From UBA5951 sp009936885 (GTDB lineage Bacteria; Pseudomonadota; Alphaproteobacteria; Puniceispirillales; Puniceispirillaceae): a stretch of DNA of 64,000 nucleotides. The stretch is from contig CALKVA010000010.1 in NCBI GenBank assembly GCA_937996625.1, forward strand, positions 1 through 64,000, in the 5' to 3' direction. Below, one piece after another: positions 52,774 through 62,068 of this stretch (position 1 is its first letter; each line of letters starts with the position of its first letter). A model generated the notes under the pieces. It ran no database searches, had not been told where the DNA came from, and was given only the letters and a program-made list of their open reading frames with translations. The position numbers and the translations under genes were made by a program.

Positions 52774-53028
52774 CTAGACAGATGCGTAAGGCATTAGAGC
52801 CAAAAAGCGCGCACGTTTAATAGCAGTTGATAGCTCACGCTGTTTTTTGGCAGAAACGGCCGAGATTCTTGACGGTATAATTTTACCACGCTCAGATGTA
52901 AATCTAGTTAGTAATTTTACATCCTTATAATCAATTTTCGGTGCGTTAGGACCAGAAAATGGGCAGGATTTACGACGTCTATTCTGTGGGCGACGAACCG
53001 CTTCTCTTGTGATTTCTAATTGTGTCAT
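52774..53028 (-). CDS. rpsR: 30S ribosomal protein S18
   Basis: S18 is an 84-residue small-subunit platform protein that pairs with S6. The conserved core CPFSGPNAPKIDYKDVKLL, FTSERGKIIPSRISAV and RELSTAIKRARFLALMPY is present after a basic N-terminus. The start is ATG 53028, two bases after rpsF, and rplI follows after 14 bases. Confidence 0.98.
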   Translation of the reverse strand: MTQLEITREAVRRPQNRRRKSCPFSGPNAPKIDYKDVKLLTRFTSERGKIIPSRISAVSAKKQRELSTAIKRARFLALMPYASV

Positions 53029-53030
53029 CT

Positions 53031-53450
53031 TTAAGCTCCTTCAGCGACGCTAACATTAGCGGTTTCTGTATTTTGGGCTGGCTCACGGCGCTCCCCCCTA
53101 TCAGAGCGTGGGCGCTCTGAGCGCTCTGGCTTGACTTGCATCATCACAGACGGGCCCTCATCTACCGCTTCGATAGATATTGTCATAAAGCGCAGAATAT
53201 CTTCGTTCAGACCCATGATACGCTCAAACTCAGCAAGCGTTGCAGGCTCTGTTTCGATGTTTAATAAAACATAATGGCCTTTTCGGTTCTTTTTAATCCG
53301 ATAGGCAAGAGATCTCAGACCCCAATATTCACGTTTTTGGATCGAGCCGCCATCATTTTCAATGATAGCACAAAATTCGTTTAATAACTCTTCTACATGT
53401 CCAGAAGACACATCTTGGCGTGCAATTATCACGCTTTCATATAGCCTCAT
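53031..53450 (-). CDS. rpsF: 30S ribosomal protein S6
   Basis: S6 binds 16S rRNA together with S18. The start is ATG 53450 (MRLYESVIIARQDVSSG), with AAGGAGAG six bases upstream; a longer reading to 53498 is not supported. The 139-residue protein has the ferredoxin-like core with YWGLRSLAYRIKKNRKGHY and VLLNIETEPATLAEFERIM. A C-terminal Arg/Glu-rich tail (RPRSDRGERREP, about 110-139) extends it beyond E. coli S6. It is the first gene of the operon; leader hairpins lie upstream. Confidence 0.97.
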   Translation of the reverse strand: MRLYESVIIARQDVSSGHVEELLNEFCAIIENDGGSIQKREYWGLRSLAYRIKKNRKGHYVLLNIETEPATLAEFERIMGLNEDILRFMTISIEAVDEGPSVMMQVKPERSERPRSDRGERREPAQNTETANVSVAEGA

Positions 53451-53472
53451 AATTCTCTCCTTATGGCTAATC

Positions 53473-53516
53473 GTCACTATTTTTTGTTTTTGTGACAAGC
53501 CAGCACAGCTGCTGGC
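53473..53516 (-). promoter_or_regulatory. Two hairpins in the rpsF mRNA leader
   Basis: On the rpsF strand, GCCAGCA/TGCTGGC (53499-53516, 7 bp, 4-base loop) is followed by GTCAC/GTGAC (53473-53477 with 53492-53496, A-rich loop), ending 16 bases before the ribosome binding site. Leaders bound by the S6:S18 complex are known in other bacteria. Whether this is a version of that motif cannot be decided by eye. Confidence 0.4.
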
Positions 53517-53703
53517 AAGGGAGTGTAATTAATGTGGATTTACACATAAATCATACGGGATTATCGAGGTTATGCATTAATTTGTAAGGATTTGCAAGAT
53601 AGCAGTTAAAAAAATGCACTTCACCATATATAGCAAATGAGGTACACCGATTTTTAACCATAGATTAGCGGTATACCATAACGATACAATTAGGATGAAA
53701 AAC

Positions 53704-54651
53704 ATGAATTTACCTGTTGCATTTTTATTTCCAGGTCAAGGCACACAAATAGTGGGGATGGGCGCAGAACTTGCAGCTCAAAGCGCATCAGCAAAAGCGG
53801 TGTTTGAGCAGGTCAATGACGCAATTTCAGAGGATTTGTTTTCTATTATGAGAGAGGGTCCTGCCGAAATACTTCAATTGACACGGAATGCACAACCTGC
53901 GATTTTTGCAAGCTCTCTTGCTGTGATTGCAGCGATTGAAGAACGTTTTGGCAATGTTGAAAATCACGCCTCGTTTGTTGCTGGTCATTCGCTTGGGGAA
54001 TATTCAGCCCTTGCGGCATCTAAATCGATAGAAATTTCCAGAGCAGCGCAACTACTTCGGCTGAGAGGCGATGCAATGCAATCTGCAACTCCTGTTGGAA
54101 CAGGTGCTATGGCGGCTATTCTTGGTGCTGATATAAATCAAATAGATGAGCTGATAACAACATTAAATTCTAAAAAACAAGGCTATGTGGTGCAAATTGC
54201 GAATGATAATTCGCCAGGGCAAATAGTGGTAAGCGGTCATAAACAAGCTGTTGAAGATCTATGCGAGTTGGCAAAGCAAGCCGGGATAAAAAGAAGTCTT
54301 ATGTTACCTGTTAGCGCGCCATTCCATTGCGATTTGATGGCTCCAGCTGCTGATATAATGTCTGAGCATTTGTCCGAAAGTGAATTTAGAACACCGCAGT
54401 TAGACGTTTTTTGCAATTTCACAGCGATGCCTGAAGGAAATGTTCAACAACTTCGATTAAATTTAGTTAGCCAAGTTACAGCCAGAGTTCGATGGCGAGA
54501 GACATTGTTAAACTTAGCGGAACAGGGGGTTACAGATTTTGTTGAAATTGGAACTGGCAAAGTGCTGTCTGGGCTTGTAAAGCGTACTGTTCCAGATGTG
54601 AAAACCACCTCCCTTCAATCCTTTCAGGATATAACGGAGTATTTTTCTTAA
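53704..54651 (+). CDS. fabD: Malonyl-CoA-ACP transacylase
   Basis: FabD loads malonate onto acyl carrier protein for fatty-acid elongation. From ATG 53704 (AGGA eight bases upstream; ATG 53695 overlaps that site) it has 315 residues. The oxyanion block is FPGQGTQIVGMG, the nucleophile serine is in VAGHSLGEYSAL (about 93-104), and the catalytic histidine in PVSAPFHCDLM. A glutamine-rich end region with VEIGTGKVLSGLVKR is typical. It opens the rightward operon fabD-fabG-acpP-fabF-mltG-gmk. Confidence 0.97.
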   Translation: MNLPVAFLFPGQGTQIVGMGAELAAQSASAKAVFEQVNDAISEDLFSIMREGPAEILQLTRNAQPAIFASSLAVIAAIEERFGNVENHASFVAGHSLGEYSALAASKSIEISRAAQLLRLRGDAMQSATPVGTGAMAAILGADINQIDELITTLNSKKQGYVVQIANDNSPGQIVVSGHKQAVEDLCELAKQAGIKRSLMLPVSAPFHCDLMAPAADIMSEHLSESEFRTPQLDVFCNFTAMPEGNVQQLRLNLVSQVTARVRWRETLLNLAEQGVTDFVEIGTGKVLSGLVKRTVPDVKTTSLQSFQDITEYFS

Positions 54652-54734
54652 CCTATCTGTTTAATTATAATAAATATCGTGGCATGGCCAAGTTATGTCA
54701 AAAAATAACCCCCCAAAAAAATAAGGATTTTCAT

Positions 54735-55475
54735 ATGTTTAACTTAAGTGGAAAAACAGCTCTTATAACCGGCGCAAGTGGCGGTATCGGTAGCGCTATT
54801 GCAACTCTTCTACATGCTCAAGGGGCGCATGTTGTATTGCATGGTACCCGCGAAGAAAAGCTAGTCGCATTATCAAAGCATTTAGGCACAAACTACTCGG
54901 TAGTGACAGCTGATCTTAGTGATTTAGATGCGGTAGGCAATCTTATTGCTGATGCTAGCGAGGCATCTGGCGCGCCTATTGATATTCTTGTGAATAATGC
55001 TGGATTTGCAATTGATGGGTTGTTGATGCGAATGAAAATTCAAGATTGGCAATCGGTGCTAGATGTAAATCTCACTGCAAATATGGTGTTGTGCAAAACA
55101 GCAATGCGTTCAATGATGAAAGCTAAATGGGGCAGGATAATCTCAATTTCTTCTATTGTAGGGGTGACTGGTAATCCAGGACAGACTAATTATGCCGCAT
55201 CAAAAGCAGCCGTTATTGGATTTAGTAAATCACTTGCTCAAGAAGTAGCCAGCAGAGGTATTACGGTAAATATGGTTGCTCCTGGTTTTATTGAAACGCC
55301 GATGACAGATTCTCTTGATGAAAAACAAAAAGATAATTTGCTGGCTCAGGTGCCTGTTGGTAGATTAGGTACTGCTGATGAGGTGGCATCTGCTGTATTG
55401 TTTTTAGTCAGTTCAGAGGCAAGTTATTTAACAGGTGCTACATTGCATGTGAATGGCGGGATGGCAATGTTGTAA
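54735..55475 (+). CDS. fabG: 3-oxoacyl-ACP reductase
   Basis: FabG reduces 3-oxoacyl-ACP with NADPH. From ATG 54735 (AAGGA seven bases upstream; the longer reading from 54684 has no such site) it has 246 residues. The NADPH loop is ITGASGGIGSAIA (about 10-22), NNAGFAIDGLLMRM follows, and the Ser-Tyr-Lys triad is in SISSIVGVTGNPGQTNYAASK, split, with Tyr about 152. GFIETPMTDSL and the C-terminal YLTGATLHVNGGMAML are family hallmarks. It is in the fab operon. Confidence 0.96.
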   Translation: MFNLSGKTALITGASGGIGSAIATLLHAQGAHVVLHGTREEKLVALSKHLGTNYSVVTADLSDLDAVGNLIADASEASGAPIDILVNNAGFAIDGLLMRMKIQDWQSVLDVNLTANMVLCKTAMRSMMKAKWGRIISISSIVGVTGNPGQTNYAASKAAVIGFSKSLAQEVASRGITVNMVAPGFIETPMTDSLDEKQKDNLLAQVPVGRLGTADEVASAVLFLVSSEASYLTGATLHVNGGMAML

Positions 55476-55484
55476 GGAAAGCGA

Positions 55485-55514
55485 TTGTGAAAACAGACAC
55501 TAGCCTGATATAAA
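55485..55514 (+). promoter_or_regulatory. Possible internal promoter for acpP
   Basis: TTGTGA at 55485-55490, an 18-base spacer and TATAAA at 55509-55514 lie 70 bases before acpP in the 108-base fabG-acpP gap. Acyl carrier protein is needed in excess, and an internal promoter is common at this point. The match is moderate. Confidence 0.35.
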
Positions 55515-55583
55515 AAACTGTGCTAAACCACGCCAAATTATGAATAATCATGCCTATTATGGGCAATTAGATAGGGGATTATA

Positions 55584-55817
55584 ATGAGTGATATTTCTGA
55601 CCGCGTAAAAGCTATAGTTGTTGAGCATCTAGGAGTAGAAGATTCAAAAGTGATTGATGGAGCATCTTTCATAGATGATTTAGGAGCAGATAGTCTGGAT
55701 ACTGTTGAATTGGTTATGGCATTTGAAGAAGAATTCGAAGTCGAAATCCCTGATGATGCGGCAGAAAAAATACAGACTGTTAAAGATGCGGTAGACTTCC
55801 TTGAGAGTGCTGCCTAA
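55584..55817 (+). CDS. acpP: Acyl carrier protein
   Basis: AcpP carries growing acyl chains on a 4'-phosphopantetheine arm. The 77-residue acidic protein has the modified serine, Ser37, in LGADSLDTVEL and the canonical helix II-III AFEEEFEVEIPDD followed by TVKDAVDFLE. The start is ATG 55584 with GGGGA upstream. It sits between fabG and fabF in the usual order. Confidence 0.98.
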   Translation: MSDISDRVKAIVVEHLGVEDSKVIDGASFIDDLGADSLDTVELVMAFEEEFEVEIPDDAAEKIQTVKDAVDFLESAA

Positions 55818-55891
55818 TCTAGCTTTGCGAAAAATTAGCTTGCCCAACGATTATCGGGCGTCCAGGCTAATACTTCAAGGAGTTTAAAAAA

Positions 55892-57154
55892 ATGCGTCGT
55901 GTTGTAATTACTGGCATTGGTATGGTAACGCCCTTGGGACAGGGGGTCGCCTCTAACTGGCAAGCTTTGCTGGCTGGAAAATCCGGTATATCGAAAATTA
56001 AATCCTTCGATGTTTCTGACATTTTATGTCAGATAGCGGGTTCTGTTCCCAATAAGGACGAGCCAAACGGCCTTGATTTGGATAATTTTATCGAGCCTAA
56101 AGAACAGCGTAAAATTGACCGGTTCATTCAGTTTGGTATCGTCGCTGCTATTGAAGCAGTTGAAAATTCAAATTGGGCTCCGAAAACGGTTTTAGAGCAA
56201 GAGCGCTCTGGAGTGATGATCGGCTCTGGGATCGGCGGTTTGCAAACCATTGTAGAGACTGCAGAGCTTATGAATATGCGCGGGCCTCGCAGAATAAGCC
56301 CATTTTTCATTCCCTCTGCTTTGATAAATCTGATTTCTGGACATGTTTCAATTAAATACGGATTTAAAGGACCTAACCATTCGGTGGTAACAGCCTGTTC
56401 TACAGGTGCTCATGCTATTGGTGACGCGGCTAGAATAATCGCACTTGATGATGCGGATATCATGGTTGCTGGCGGGGCAGAGGCCGCAGTATGCAGATTA
56501 GGGATGGCTGGATTTGCCGCCGCAAGAGCATTATCTGGCAAATATAATGACACACCTGAAATTGCCTCTCGGCCATGGGATACCGGGCGAGACGGTTTTG
56601 TAATGGGTGAGGGAGCTGGCGTGGTTGTTTTAGAAGAGCTAGAACATGCTGTTGCAAGAGGCGCTACCATTTATGGTGAGGTTAAAGGGTATGGTATGTC
56701 TGGTGATGCTCATCATATCACCGCGCCTGCTTCTGACGGAGATGGCGGATTTAGAGCGATGAGAAATGCGCTTAAAAAGGCAAATTTAGAGCCGAATGAC
56801 ATAGGCTATATTAATGCACATGGTACCTCCACCCCACTTGGGGATGTCATCGAAGCAGGGGCAGTTATGCGCTTGTTTGAGGGATGCCTTGATAGCGTGT
56901 CAATGTCATCTACCAAAAGTGCGACTGGACATTTATTAGGTGCCGCAGGCGCGATTGAGGCTATTTATTCTGTACTTGCGGTAAGAGATAATATCCTTCC
57001 TCCGACGTTAAATTTGAATAATAAGGAGAAGACAATAGAAGCGTTGGACTTGGTTCCCCTAAAATCACGCAAGAAAGAAATTCGTAACGCTATGTCGAAC
57101 TCATTCGGGTTTGGTGGTACTAACGCATCCTTAATCATTGGTGAGGTCGATTAG
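55892..57154 (+). CDS. fabF: 3-oxoacyl-ACP synthase II
   Basis: FabF (KAS II) condenses malonyl-ACP with acyl-ACP. The 420-residue thiolase-fold protein has the nucleophile cysteine in VVTACSTGAHAIG (about 164-176), catalytic histidines in NAHGTSTPLGD and SATGHLLGAAGA, and the C-terminal NSFGFGGTNASLI. The start is ATG 55892 with AAGGAG upstream. mltG begins four bases after the stop. Confidence 0.98.
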   Translation: MRRVVITGIGMVTPLGQGVASNWQALLAGKSGISKIKSFDVSDILCQIAGSVPNKDEPNGLDLDNFIEPKEQRKIDRFIQFGIVAAIEAVENSNWAPKTVLEQERSGVMIGSGIGGLQTIVETAELMNMRGPRRISPFFIPSALINLISGHVSIKYGFKGPNHSVVTACSTGAHAIGDAARIIALDDADIMVAGGAEAAVCRLGMAGFAAARALSGKYNDTPEIASRPWDTGRDGFVMGEGAGVVVLEELEHAVARGATIYGEVKGYGMSGDAHHITAPASDGDGGFRAMRNALKKANLEPNDIGYINAHGTSTPLGDVIEAGAVMRLFEGCLDSVSMSSTKSATGHLLGAAGAIEAIYSVLAVRDNILPPTLNLNNKEKTIEALDLVPLKSRKKEIRNAMSNSFGFGGTNASLIIGEVD

Positions 57155-57158
57155 GCAG

Positions 57159-58169
57159 ATGAAACAGGCGTTCAGGCTGTTAATGCGCCTTACTCTCCTT
57201 TTTACATTTTTAGCTGTTGGTATTGGTATTGCAGGATATGTATTAGCTGATTTTGTAACCAATTCTGCTGGTAGAAATGAAAGTGCTGAAATCATACTTG
57301 TGCAGCCAGGAGATGGCGATAATACCATAAGCTGGAAGTTATATCGTCATCAGATTATTCCTAATAGATTTTATTATTTTCTTGCTAAATATACCTTAAG
57401 TGAGCTGTTTGTTCCAAAGGTCGGAGAATATGAAATTCCAGCGCGAAGCACACTTGCTAAAACCATGGGTATTCTTAATGCTGGCGTATCTCTGCAACGA
57501 AAAGTAACTTTTCCTGAAGGGATAACATCACAAAAAATCATATCTATTCTTAATAAATCGCCCTTTATGCGCGGTCAAATTATAGATGTTCCAGAAGAAG
57601 GAAGTCTGTTTCCAGATACTTATTTTTATACTCACGGTATGTCGAGACACGAAATTCTTAAAAAAGCAGAACAAAAATTTGAGATGACGCTTGCTGAATT
57701 ATGGTCAGATAGAAAAGCTAATCTGCCCATAACATCACCAAGACAGGCGGTTATTCTTGCGTCTATTGTAGAACAGGAAACAGGTCAGCCAGAAGAAAGG
57801 GCCCTTGTCGCATCTGTTTTTATTAACCGATTAAACTTAAAAATGCCGTTACAGTCAGATCCCACTGTTATTTATGGTCTTGAAAAAAAAGGGGTAGCTC
57901 CTAAACGTCTATTAAAAAAGCACTTAAAAGAAATGCATGAATGGAATACCTATATGCTTCGCGGCTTGCCAAAAACAGCCATCTCTAATCCAGGCCTTGC
58001 TTCTCTTCAGGCTGTTTTAAACCCCGCATCAGGTGACTATTTGTATTTTGTTGCAGATGGTCTCGGAGGACATAGATTTGCGAAAACACTGGACGAGCAT
58101 AATAGGAATGTAAGACAGTACAGAAAATTTATGGCAGATAAAAACCAACAGGAAACAATTCGGAAATGA
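57159..58169 (+). CDS. mltG: Endolytic murein transglycosylase MltG
   Basis: MltG cuts nascent glycan strands in the periplasm and so helps set chain length. From ATG 57159 it has 336 residues: one N-terminal transmembrane helix (about 8-30, LLFTFLAVGIGIAGYVLADF) and a LysM-like region. The YceG catalytic domain has the conserved glutamate in ASIVEQETGQPEERALVASV (about 200-219) and QSDPTVIYGL, with TAISNPGLASLQAVLNP near the end. A longer reading from 57138 overlaps fabF and is not needed. It overlaps gmk by four bases. Confidence 0.94.
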   Translation: MKQAFRLLMRLTLLFTFLAVGIGIAGYVLADFVTNSAGRNESAEIILVQPGDGDNTISWKLYRHQIIPNRFYYFLAKYTLSELFVPKVGEYEIPARSTLAKTMGILNAGVSLQRKVTFPEGITSQKIISILNKSPFMRGQIIDVPEEGSLFPDTYFYTHGMSRHEILKKAEQKFEMTLAELWSDRKANLPITSPRQAVILASIVEQETGQPEERALVASVFINRLNLKMPLQSDPTVIYGLEKKGVAPKRLLKKHLKEMHEWNTYMLRGLPKTAISNPGLASLQAVLNPASGDYLYFVADGLGGHRFAKTLDEHNRNVRQYRKFMADKNQQETIRK

Positions 58170-58801
58170 ACCTCGAGATAACCAGACGTGGTCTTATGCT
58201 TGTATTATCCTCTCCTTCTGGTGCTGGCAAAACGAGTATATGCAAAAAGCTCCTTGAGCAGGAAAAAGAACTTACACTTTCTGTATCAGCAACAACACGC
58301 ACAAGACGTCCAGGAGAAGTTGAAGGCGCGGATTATCAATTTATTTCAACCCTAGAATTTGAAACGCTAATTAATAAAGCCCAGTTTTTAGAATATGCAA
58401 AGGTCTTTGGTCATTATTACGGCACACCATCACATCTAGTAGAAAATAGCCTTCAATCTGGAAGAGATGTTTTATTTGACATTGATTGGCAGGGAACACA
58501 GCAGCTAAAGGCAAAAGCACGGCAAGATCTTGTATCTGTTTTTATTCTACCTCCGTCTATAAAGGAATTGGAGAAAAGACTTTTTAAACGTGCTCAGGAT
58601 ACAATTGAGGTAGTGGCTGAGCGCATGTCGAAATCATCAAACGAAATGAGCCATTATCCAGAATATGACTATGTGATTATCAATTATAATTTAAACCAAT
58701 CTGTGCAGCAAGTACAATCAATACTGCATGCTGAAAGATTGCGCAGAGAAAGACAGGTTGGTTTAGTGGAGTTTGTAAAACAGCTTCGCTCACAGCTTTA
58801 A
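58166..58801 (+). CDS. gmk: Guanylate kinase
   Basis: Gmk phosphorylates GMP (and dGMP) to GDP. The 211-residue protein has the P-loop SSPSGAGKTS (15-24), the GMP-binding TTRTRRPGEVEGADYQF and YAKVFGHYYGTP, and the DIDWQGTQQL block. ATG 58166 overlaps the mltG stop (ATGA). It ends the fab/envelope operon and is convergent with rsmA, 71 bases away. Confidence 0.97.
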   Translation: MNLEITRRGLMLVLSSPSGAGKTSICKKLLEQEKELTLSVSATTRTRRPGEVEGADYQFISTLEFETLINKAQFLEYAKVFGHYYGTPSHLVENSLQSGRDVLFDIDWQGTQQLKAKARQDLVSVFILPPSIKELEKRLFKRAQDTIEVVAERMSKSSNEMSHYPEYDYVIINYNLNQSVQQVQSILHAERLRRERQVGLVEFVKQLRSQL

Positions 58802-58872
58802 GTTTATATAAAATATAATTTCATAACCGATTTACTATGCCACTGCTAAGTGCGGCTTGCGATATTTTTTTA

Positions 58873-59703
58873 TTATATTTGTGTTGCCAAATGATTAGCA
58901 AGCTTGCAAAAATATTCAGTTGGTAATTCCTGAGGCCTTGATTGCGGGTCAATTCCAAGAGAGGCGAGCATATCCGCGCCGCCAAATTGTTTAAAACTGG
59001 CGCGAAGCATTTTCCGGCGCTGATTAAACGCAATTTGTGTTACTTTTTCGAGATGTTTTAAAGAGCAATCAAATTCAGGCTTTTGCCGCGGAATAAGCTG
59101 TATAACTGCTGATGTGACTTTGGGAGGAGGGGAAAATGCGGATGCTGGCACTTCAAATAGGATCTCAGAAAAAGTGAGCCAGTTGCAAAGAACCGATAGC
59201 CTGCCAAAATTACCATCACCAGGTTTAGCAACAATGCGTTCTGCTACTTCTTTTTGAAACATTAACGTCATTTTGGTGAATGCTGGCGCATGTTCTAGCC
59301 ATTGAATTAATAACTGCGTTGCAATGTTATAGGGTAGATTTGCAATGATTTGCCTTGGTTGCTGGCCTAACTCCCATACTGGAAGTGTTAATGCATCTGC
59401 TTCCATTAAGGCAAGCCTTGTTCCGGCGGCTTGTTGTAACTCCTCTAAATAGCAAACAGCACGTTTGTCCTTTTCAATGGCTATGAGGTGGGGTGCTCCT
59501 TGCAGCAATATAGAGCGTGTAAGCCCGCCAGGCCCTGGGCCAATTTCAATAACACTACCTTCAAATGGCGTTGCTGCCTGAGCTATCCTGTCTGTGATAT
59601 AAGTATCAAGCAGGAAATTTTGACCAAGTGATTTTTTCGCTCTGAAGTCAAGTTTGGATAGCGTTTGTCTAATAGAGGGAAGCTGGCTTACCGGGTCTTG
59701 CAT
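58873..59703 (-). CDS. rsmA: 16S rRNA (adenine1518/1519-N6)-dimethyltransferase
   Basis: RsmA (KsgA) dimethylates two adenosines near the 3' end of 16S rRNA late in 30S assembly. The 276-residue protein has SAM motif I VIEIGPGPGGLTRSI (about 48-62), the QNFLLD start block and the catalytic NLPYNIATQLL (about 120-130). FSPPPKVTSAVIQL leads to the C-terminal helical domain. The start is ATG 59703, 12 bases after pdxA. The pdxA-rsmA pair is conserved. Confidence 0.97.
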   Translation of the reverse strand: MQDPVSQLPSIRQTLSKLDFRAKKSLGQNFLLDTYITDRIAQAATPFEGSVIEIGPGPGGLTRSILLQGAPHLIAIEKDKRAVCYLEELQQAAGTRLALMEADALTLPVWELGQQPRQIIANLPYNIATQLLIQWLEHAPAFTKMTLMFQKEVAERIVAKPGDGNFGRLSVLCNWLTFSEILFEVPASAFSPPPKVTSAVIQLIPRQKPEFDCSLKHLEKVTQIAFNQRRKMLRASFKQFGGADMLASLGIDPQSRPQELPTEYFCKLANHLATQI

Positions 59704-59715
59704 GAATAGCGTTTC

Positions 59716-60729
59716 CTATTTGCTGATACTGGCAGGGTTTACGCTTTTGTGACTAAGTATTCTGGCATAGTCGATAGCAGCAATTAAACTGTCAGGTTTA
59801 GCCCTATTTTTTCCAGCAATATCATACGCGGTACCATGGTCAGGAGAGGTGCGGATAAAATCAAGCCCAAGTGTGATATTTACGGTTTTCATAAAATCCA
59901 GAGCCTTAACGACAGGTAGAACTTGGTCGTGATACATGCCAAGCACACAATCATATTTACTGCGCGCTGATTGATGAAACAGGCTATCAGCGGGGAAAGG
60001 GCCTGTGACATTCACCCCCTCAGATAAAAGTTGTGATAGTACAGGTTTGATTATAGTGATATCCTCATTACCAAGCATGCCTTGTTCTCCTGCATGGGGG
60101 TTTAATCCGCAAACCGTTATTCTGGGATATTCTATTCCAAAGCGGTTTGTTAAGTCCTGTTGTGCCACTATCGCTGTTTTATAGAGTAACTCAGGCGTAA
60201 GCCGTTCTGAGATTTCGGATACAGGATTATGAATAGTGACTGGGATTACCCGCAAAAAATCATTTGCTAACATCATGACAGGATGTTTTCTGTGCTGCGA
60301 TAAGGAGGCTAGAAACTCTGTATGCCCGGGATAGGTAAAACCTGTTTTATATAACACATACTTGTTTATCGGGTTTGTTACCAATGCGGATGCATCACCT
60401 GCGAGCACGTGGATTACCGCCTGTTCAATAGCACCTAAAATTGAGGCGCTATTTGCGTCATTTGGATGTCCTGAAACCACATCCGCTGGCCATCGATGCG
60501 GGAAAATAGATAGATATTGCTTGTCTAATTTTTGTCCTGGCTGCCATATACTTATGTCCAAGTTCAATCCAAGTTCACCTGATAATTTTGCCATATGTTC
60601 TGGATCTGCGATTGCCACAAAGGGTGTTTTACATGTAAGAGCCGCTTTTAGCGTTATCTCAGGCCCAATTCCAGAAGGGTCGCCTGGCGTCACAATTACG
60701 GGTGTTTTGGGACTTGATAACGTACTCAT
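59716..60729 (-). CDS. pdxA: 4-hydroxythreonine-4-phosphate dehydrogenase
   Basis: PdxA oxidises 4-phosphohydroxy-L-threonine with NAD in the DXP-dependent route to pyridoxal 5'-phosphate. The 337-residue protein has TPGDPSGIGPEI at the start, THNPVSEI-like strand VIPVTIHNPVSEI, the metal/substrate block CGLNPHAGEQGMLGNED, and the C-terminal GMYHDQVLPVVKAL with the metal-binding His. ATG 60729 overlaps the surA stop by four bases and rsmA follows after 12. Confidence 0.96.
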   Translation of the reverse strand: MSTLSSPKTPVIVTPGDPSGIGPEITLKAALTCKTPFVAIADPEHMAKLSGELGLNLDISIWQPGQKLDKQYLSIFPHRWPADVVSGHPNDANSASILGAIEQAVIHVLAGDASALVTNPINKYVLYKTGFTYPGHTEFLASLSQHRKHPVMMLANDFLRVIPVTIHNPVSEISERLTPELLYKTAIVAQQDLTNRFGIEYPRITVCGLNPHAGEQGMLGNEDITIIKPVLSQLLSEGVNVTGPFPADSLFHQSARSKYDCVLGMYHDQVLPVVKALDFMKTVNITLGLDFIRTSPDHGTAYDIAGKNRAKPDSLIAAIDYARILSHKSVNPASISK

Positions 60730-62009
60730 TCGGTTTTTATTTCGATACTGGCAGCGCGTCTTAGCCGCATCAGATATCTAAGGCTTAGCACTGAATATAA
60801 TTTATTAAATTCCGCTTCTTTCAGTTTTTTCAAAGATGGAATGTCAGGTGTTTTTTTTACGCGACTACAAATCATGAATACTGACAACTCATTATCAGCT
60901 GTTTGTATCACATCGCTCACCTCTTCTACCTTAAGGTCAAGAACTAATTGTTGAAATGAATTTTCTAACTTTTCAATCACAATATTATTAATTTGCCCAA
61001 GAACCTGACTGCCCAGAGATAAATGATATTTTCTCAAAGCATCACAGCCATTAATTTTTGCTGTTTGGTTTCTCAATTTTGAAATTTGAGCATCTTTTGC
61101 TTCTGCAGAAATATTTGGGGGAAGCATGAGTACTGCACGCGCCATTGAAACTGTATCAAGCCTTGGATCGTTGAACCCAAATTTTCGATAGCCTTCTAAT
61201 TTGAAAATATAAGAAAAATCCTCAGATTTTAATAAAACGATATTTTTTCCTGAAAGCCTCGTATTTTCAATTGCTTGCAGAATGTCTGAGGGTAATTTTT
61301 TTGCTTGCACCCAGCCAATACTGCCCCCATTTTTTGAACTTCCTGACATAGAATATTGAGCCGCTATTGCATTAAAGTCTGCGCCATCACTTATCGCTTT
61401 TTCCAATTGTTCGACAAGTTCGTGGGTTTTTGCGAGCGGTCTTGATGGGATAGGCATCAAAACAATCTCAGAAATTTTATATAGAGGAGCAGACAAGTCC
61501 GCTAAAATTTTCTTTCTTTCTGCATTTGCAAGTGTATCAACTTGTGCAAATTGACGCCGGAACTTCTGCGTTAAAACCCCTGTCCAGACAATATCTGCTT
61601 TAATTTGGTCAAGTGCGGTGGAAGCTCGAATTCCTGCCGCTTGAAGCCGTTCTGTTGCACTCAGAATTTCATCAGCATAAATATTCTCAAAGAAAGCACG
61701 CGCTGTTGTTGTGGCTTGTGTAAGTGCTTCAGGATTCAAAGAAAGCCCAGCCTGGATTTTTAATGTTTCATCAATAAGCATTTCAAGTGCTTCATCTCTG
61801 TACAGTTTCACATTCTCCGCATTATCAATCTTTCCTGTTGTGAGCAGCAGTAATCGAATTTTATTTTCCAAATCAACTGAAGAAATAGCCGCCCCATCTA
61901 TGACTGCCACAACAGATACCGTTGTTTGCGCGGTTGCAGGCAGTGATTGTGTCAAATATAGAGGCAATAAAATCAATATAAAGCTCAGATATGACCTGAA
62001 AGACACCAT
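60726..62009 (-). CDS. surA: SurA-type periplasmic peptidylprolyl isomerase/chaperone
   Basis: SurA escorts outer-membrane proteins across the periplasm. From ATG 62009 (AGG seven bases upstream) it has 427 residues with a signal peptide (VSFRSYLSFILILLPLYLT, cleaved near ATAQ). The N-terminal SurA helical domain (about 30-165) contains VVAVIDGAAISSVDLENKI. One parvulin domain lies at about 175-280 (YKISEIVLMPI to IFKLEGYRKFG), whereas E. coli SurA has two. A TTG start at 62072 would overlap lptG but gives an unlikely long lead before the signal. Its stop overlaps pdxA. lptD, usual between lptG and surA, is missing. Confidence 0.88.
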   Translation of the reverse strand: MVSFRSYLSFILILLPLYLTQSLPATAQTTVSVVAVIDGAAISSVDLENKIRLLLLTTGKIDNAENVKLYRDEALEMLIDETLKIQAGLSLNPEALTQATTTARAFFENIYADEILSATERLQAAGIRASTALDQIKADIVWTGVLTQKFRRQFAQVDTLANAERKKILADLSAPLYKISEIVLMPIPSRPLAKTHELVEQLEKAISDGADFNAIAAQYSMSGSSKNGGSIGWVQAKKLPSDILQAIENTRLSGKNIVLLKSEDFSYIFKLEGYRKFGFNDPRLDTVSMARAVLMLPPNISAEAKDAQISKLRNQTAKINGCDALRKYHLSLGSQVLGQINNIVIEKLENSFQQLVLDLKVEEVSDVIQTADNELSVFMICSRVKKTPDIPSLKKLKEAEFNKLYSVLSLRYLMRLRRAASIEIKTE

Positions 62010-62068
62010 TTTAAAACCTAAGAAATTGGAATTTTGCGGGAATTTTTTGCAACTCTGAGATTTTGGTA

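Noticed and set aside
58802..58872. Bidirectional terminator between gmk and rsmA
   Set aside because: The GCCACT/AGTGCGGC pairing is broken by a bulge and mismatch; a T run follows but the stem is too weak to call.
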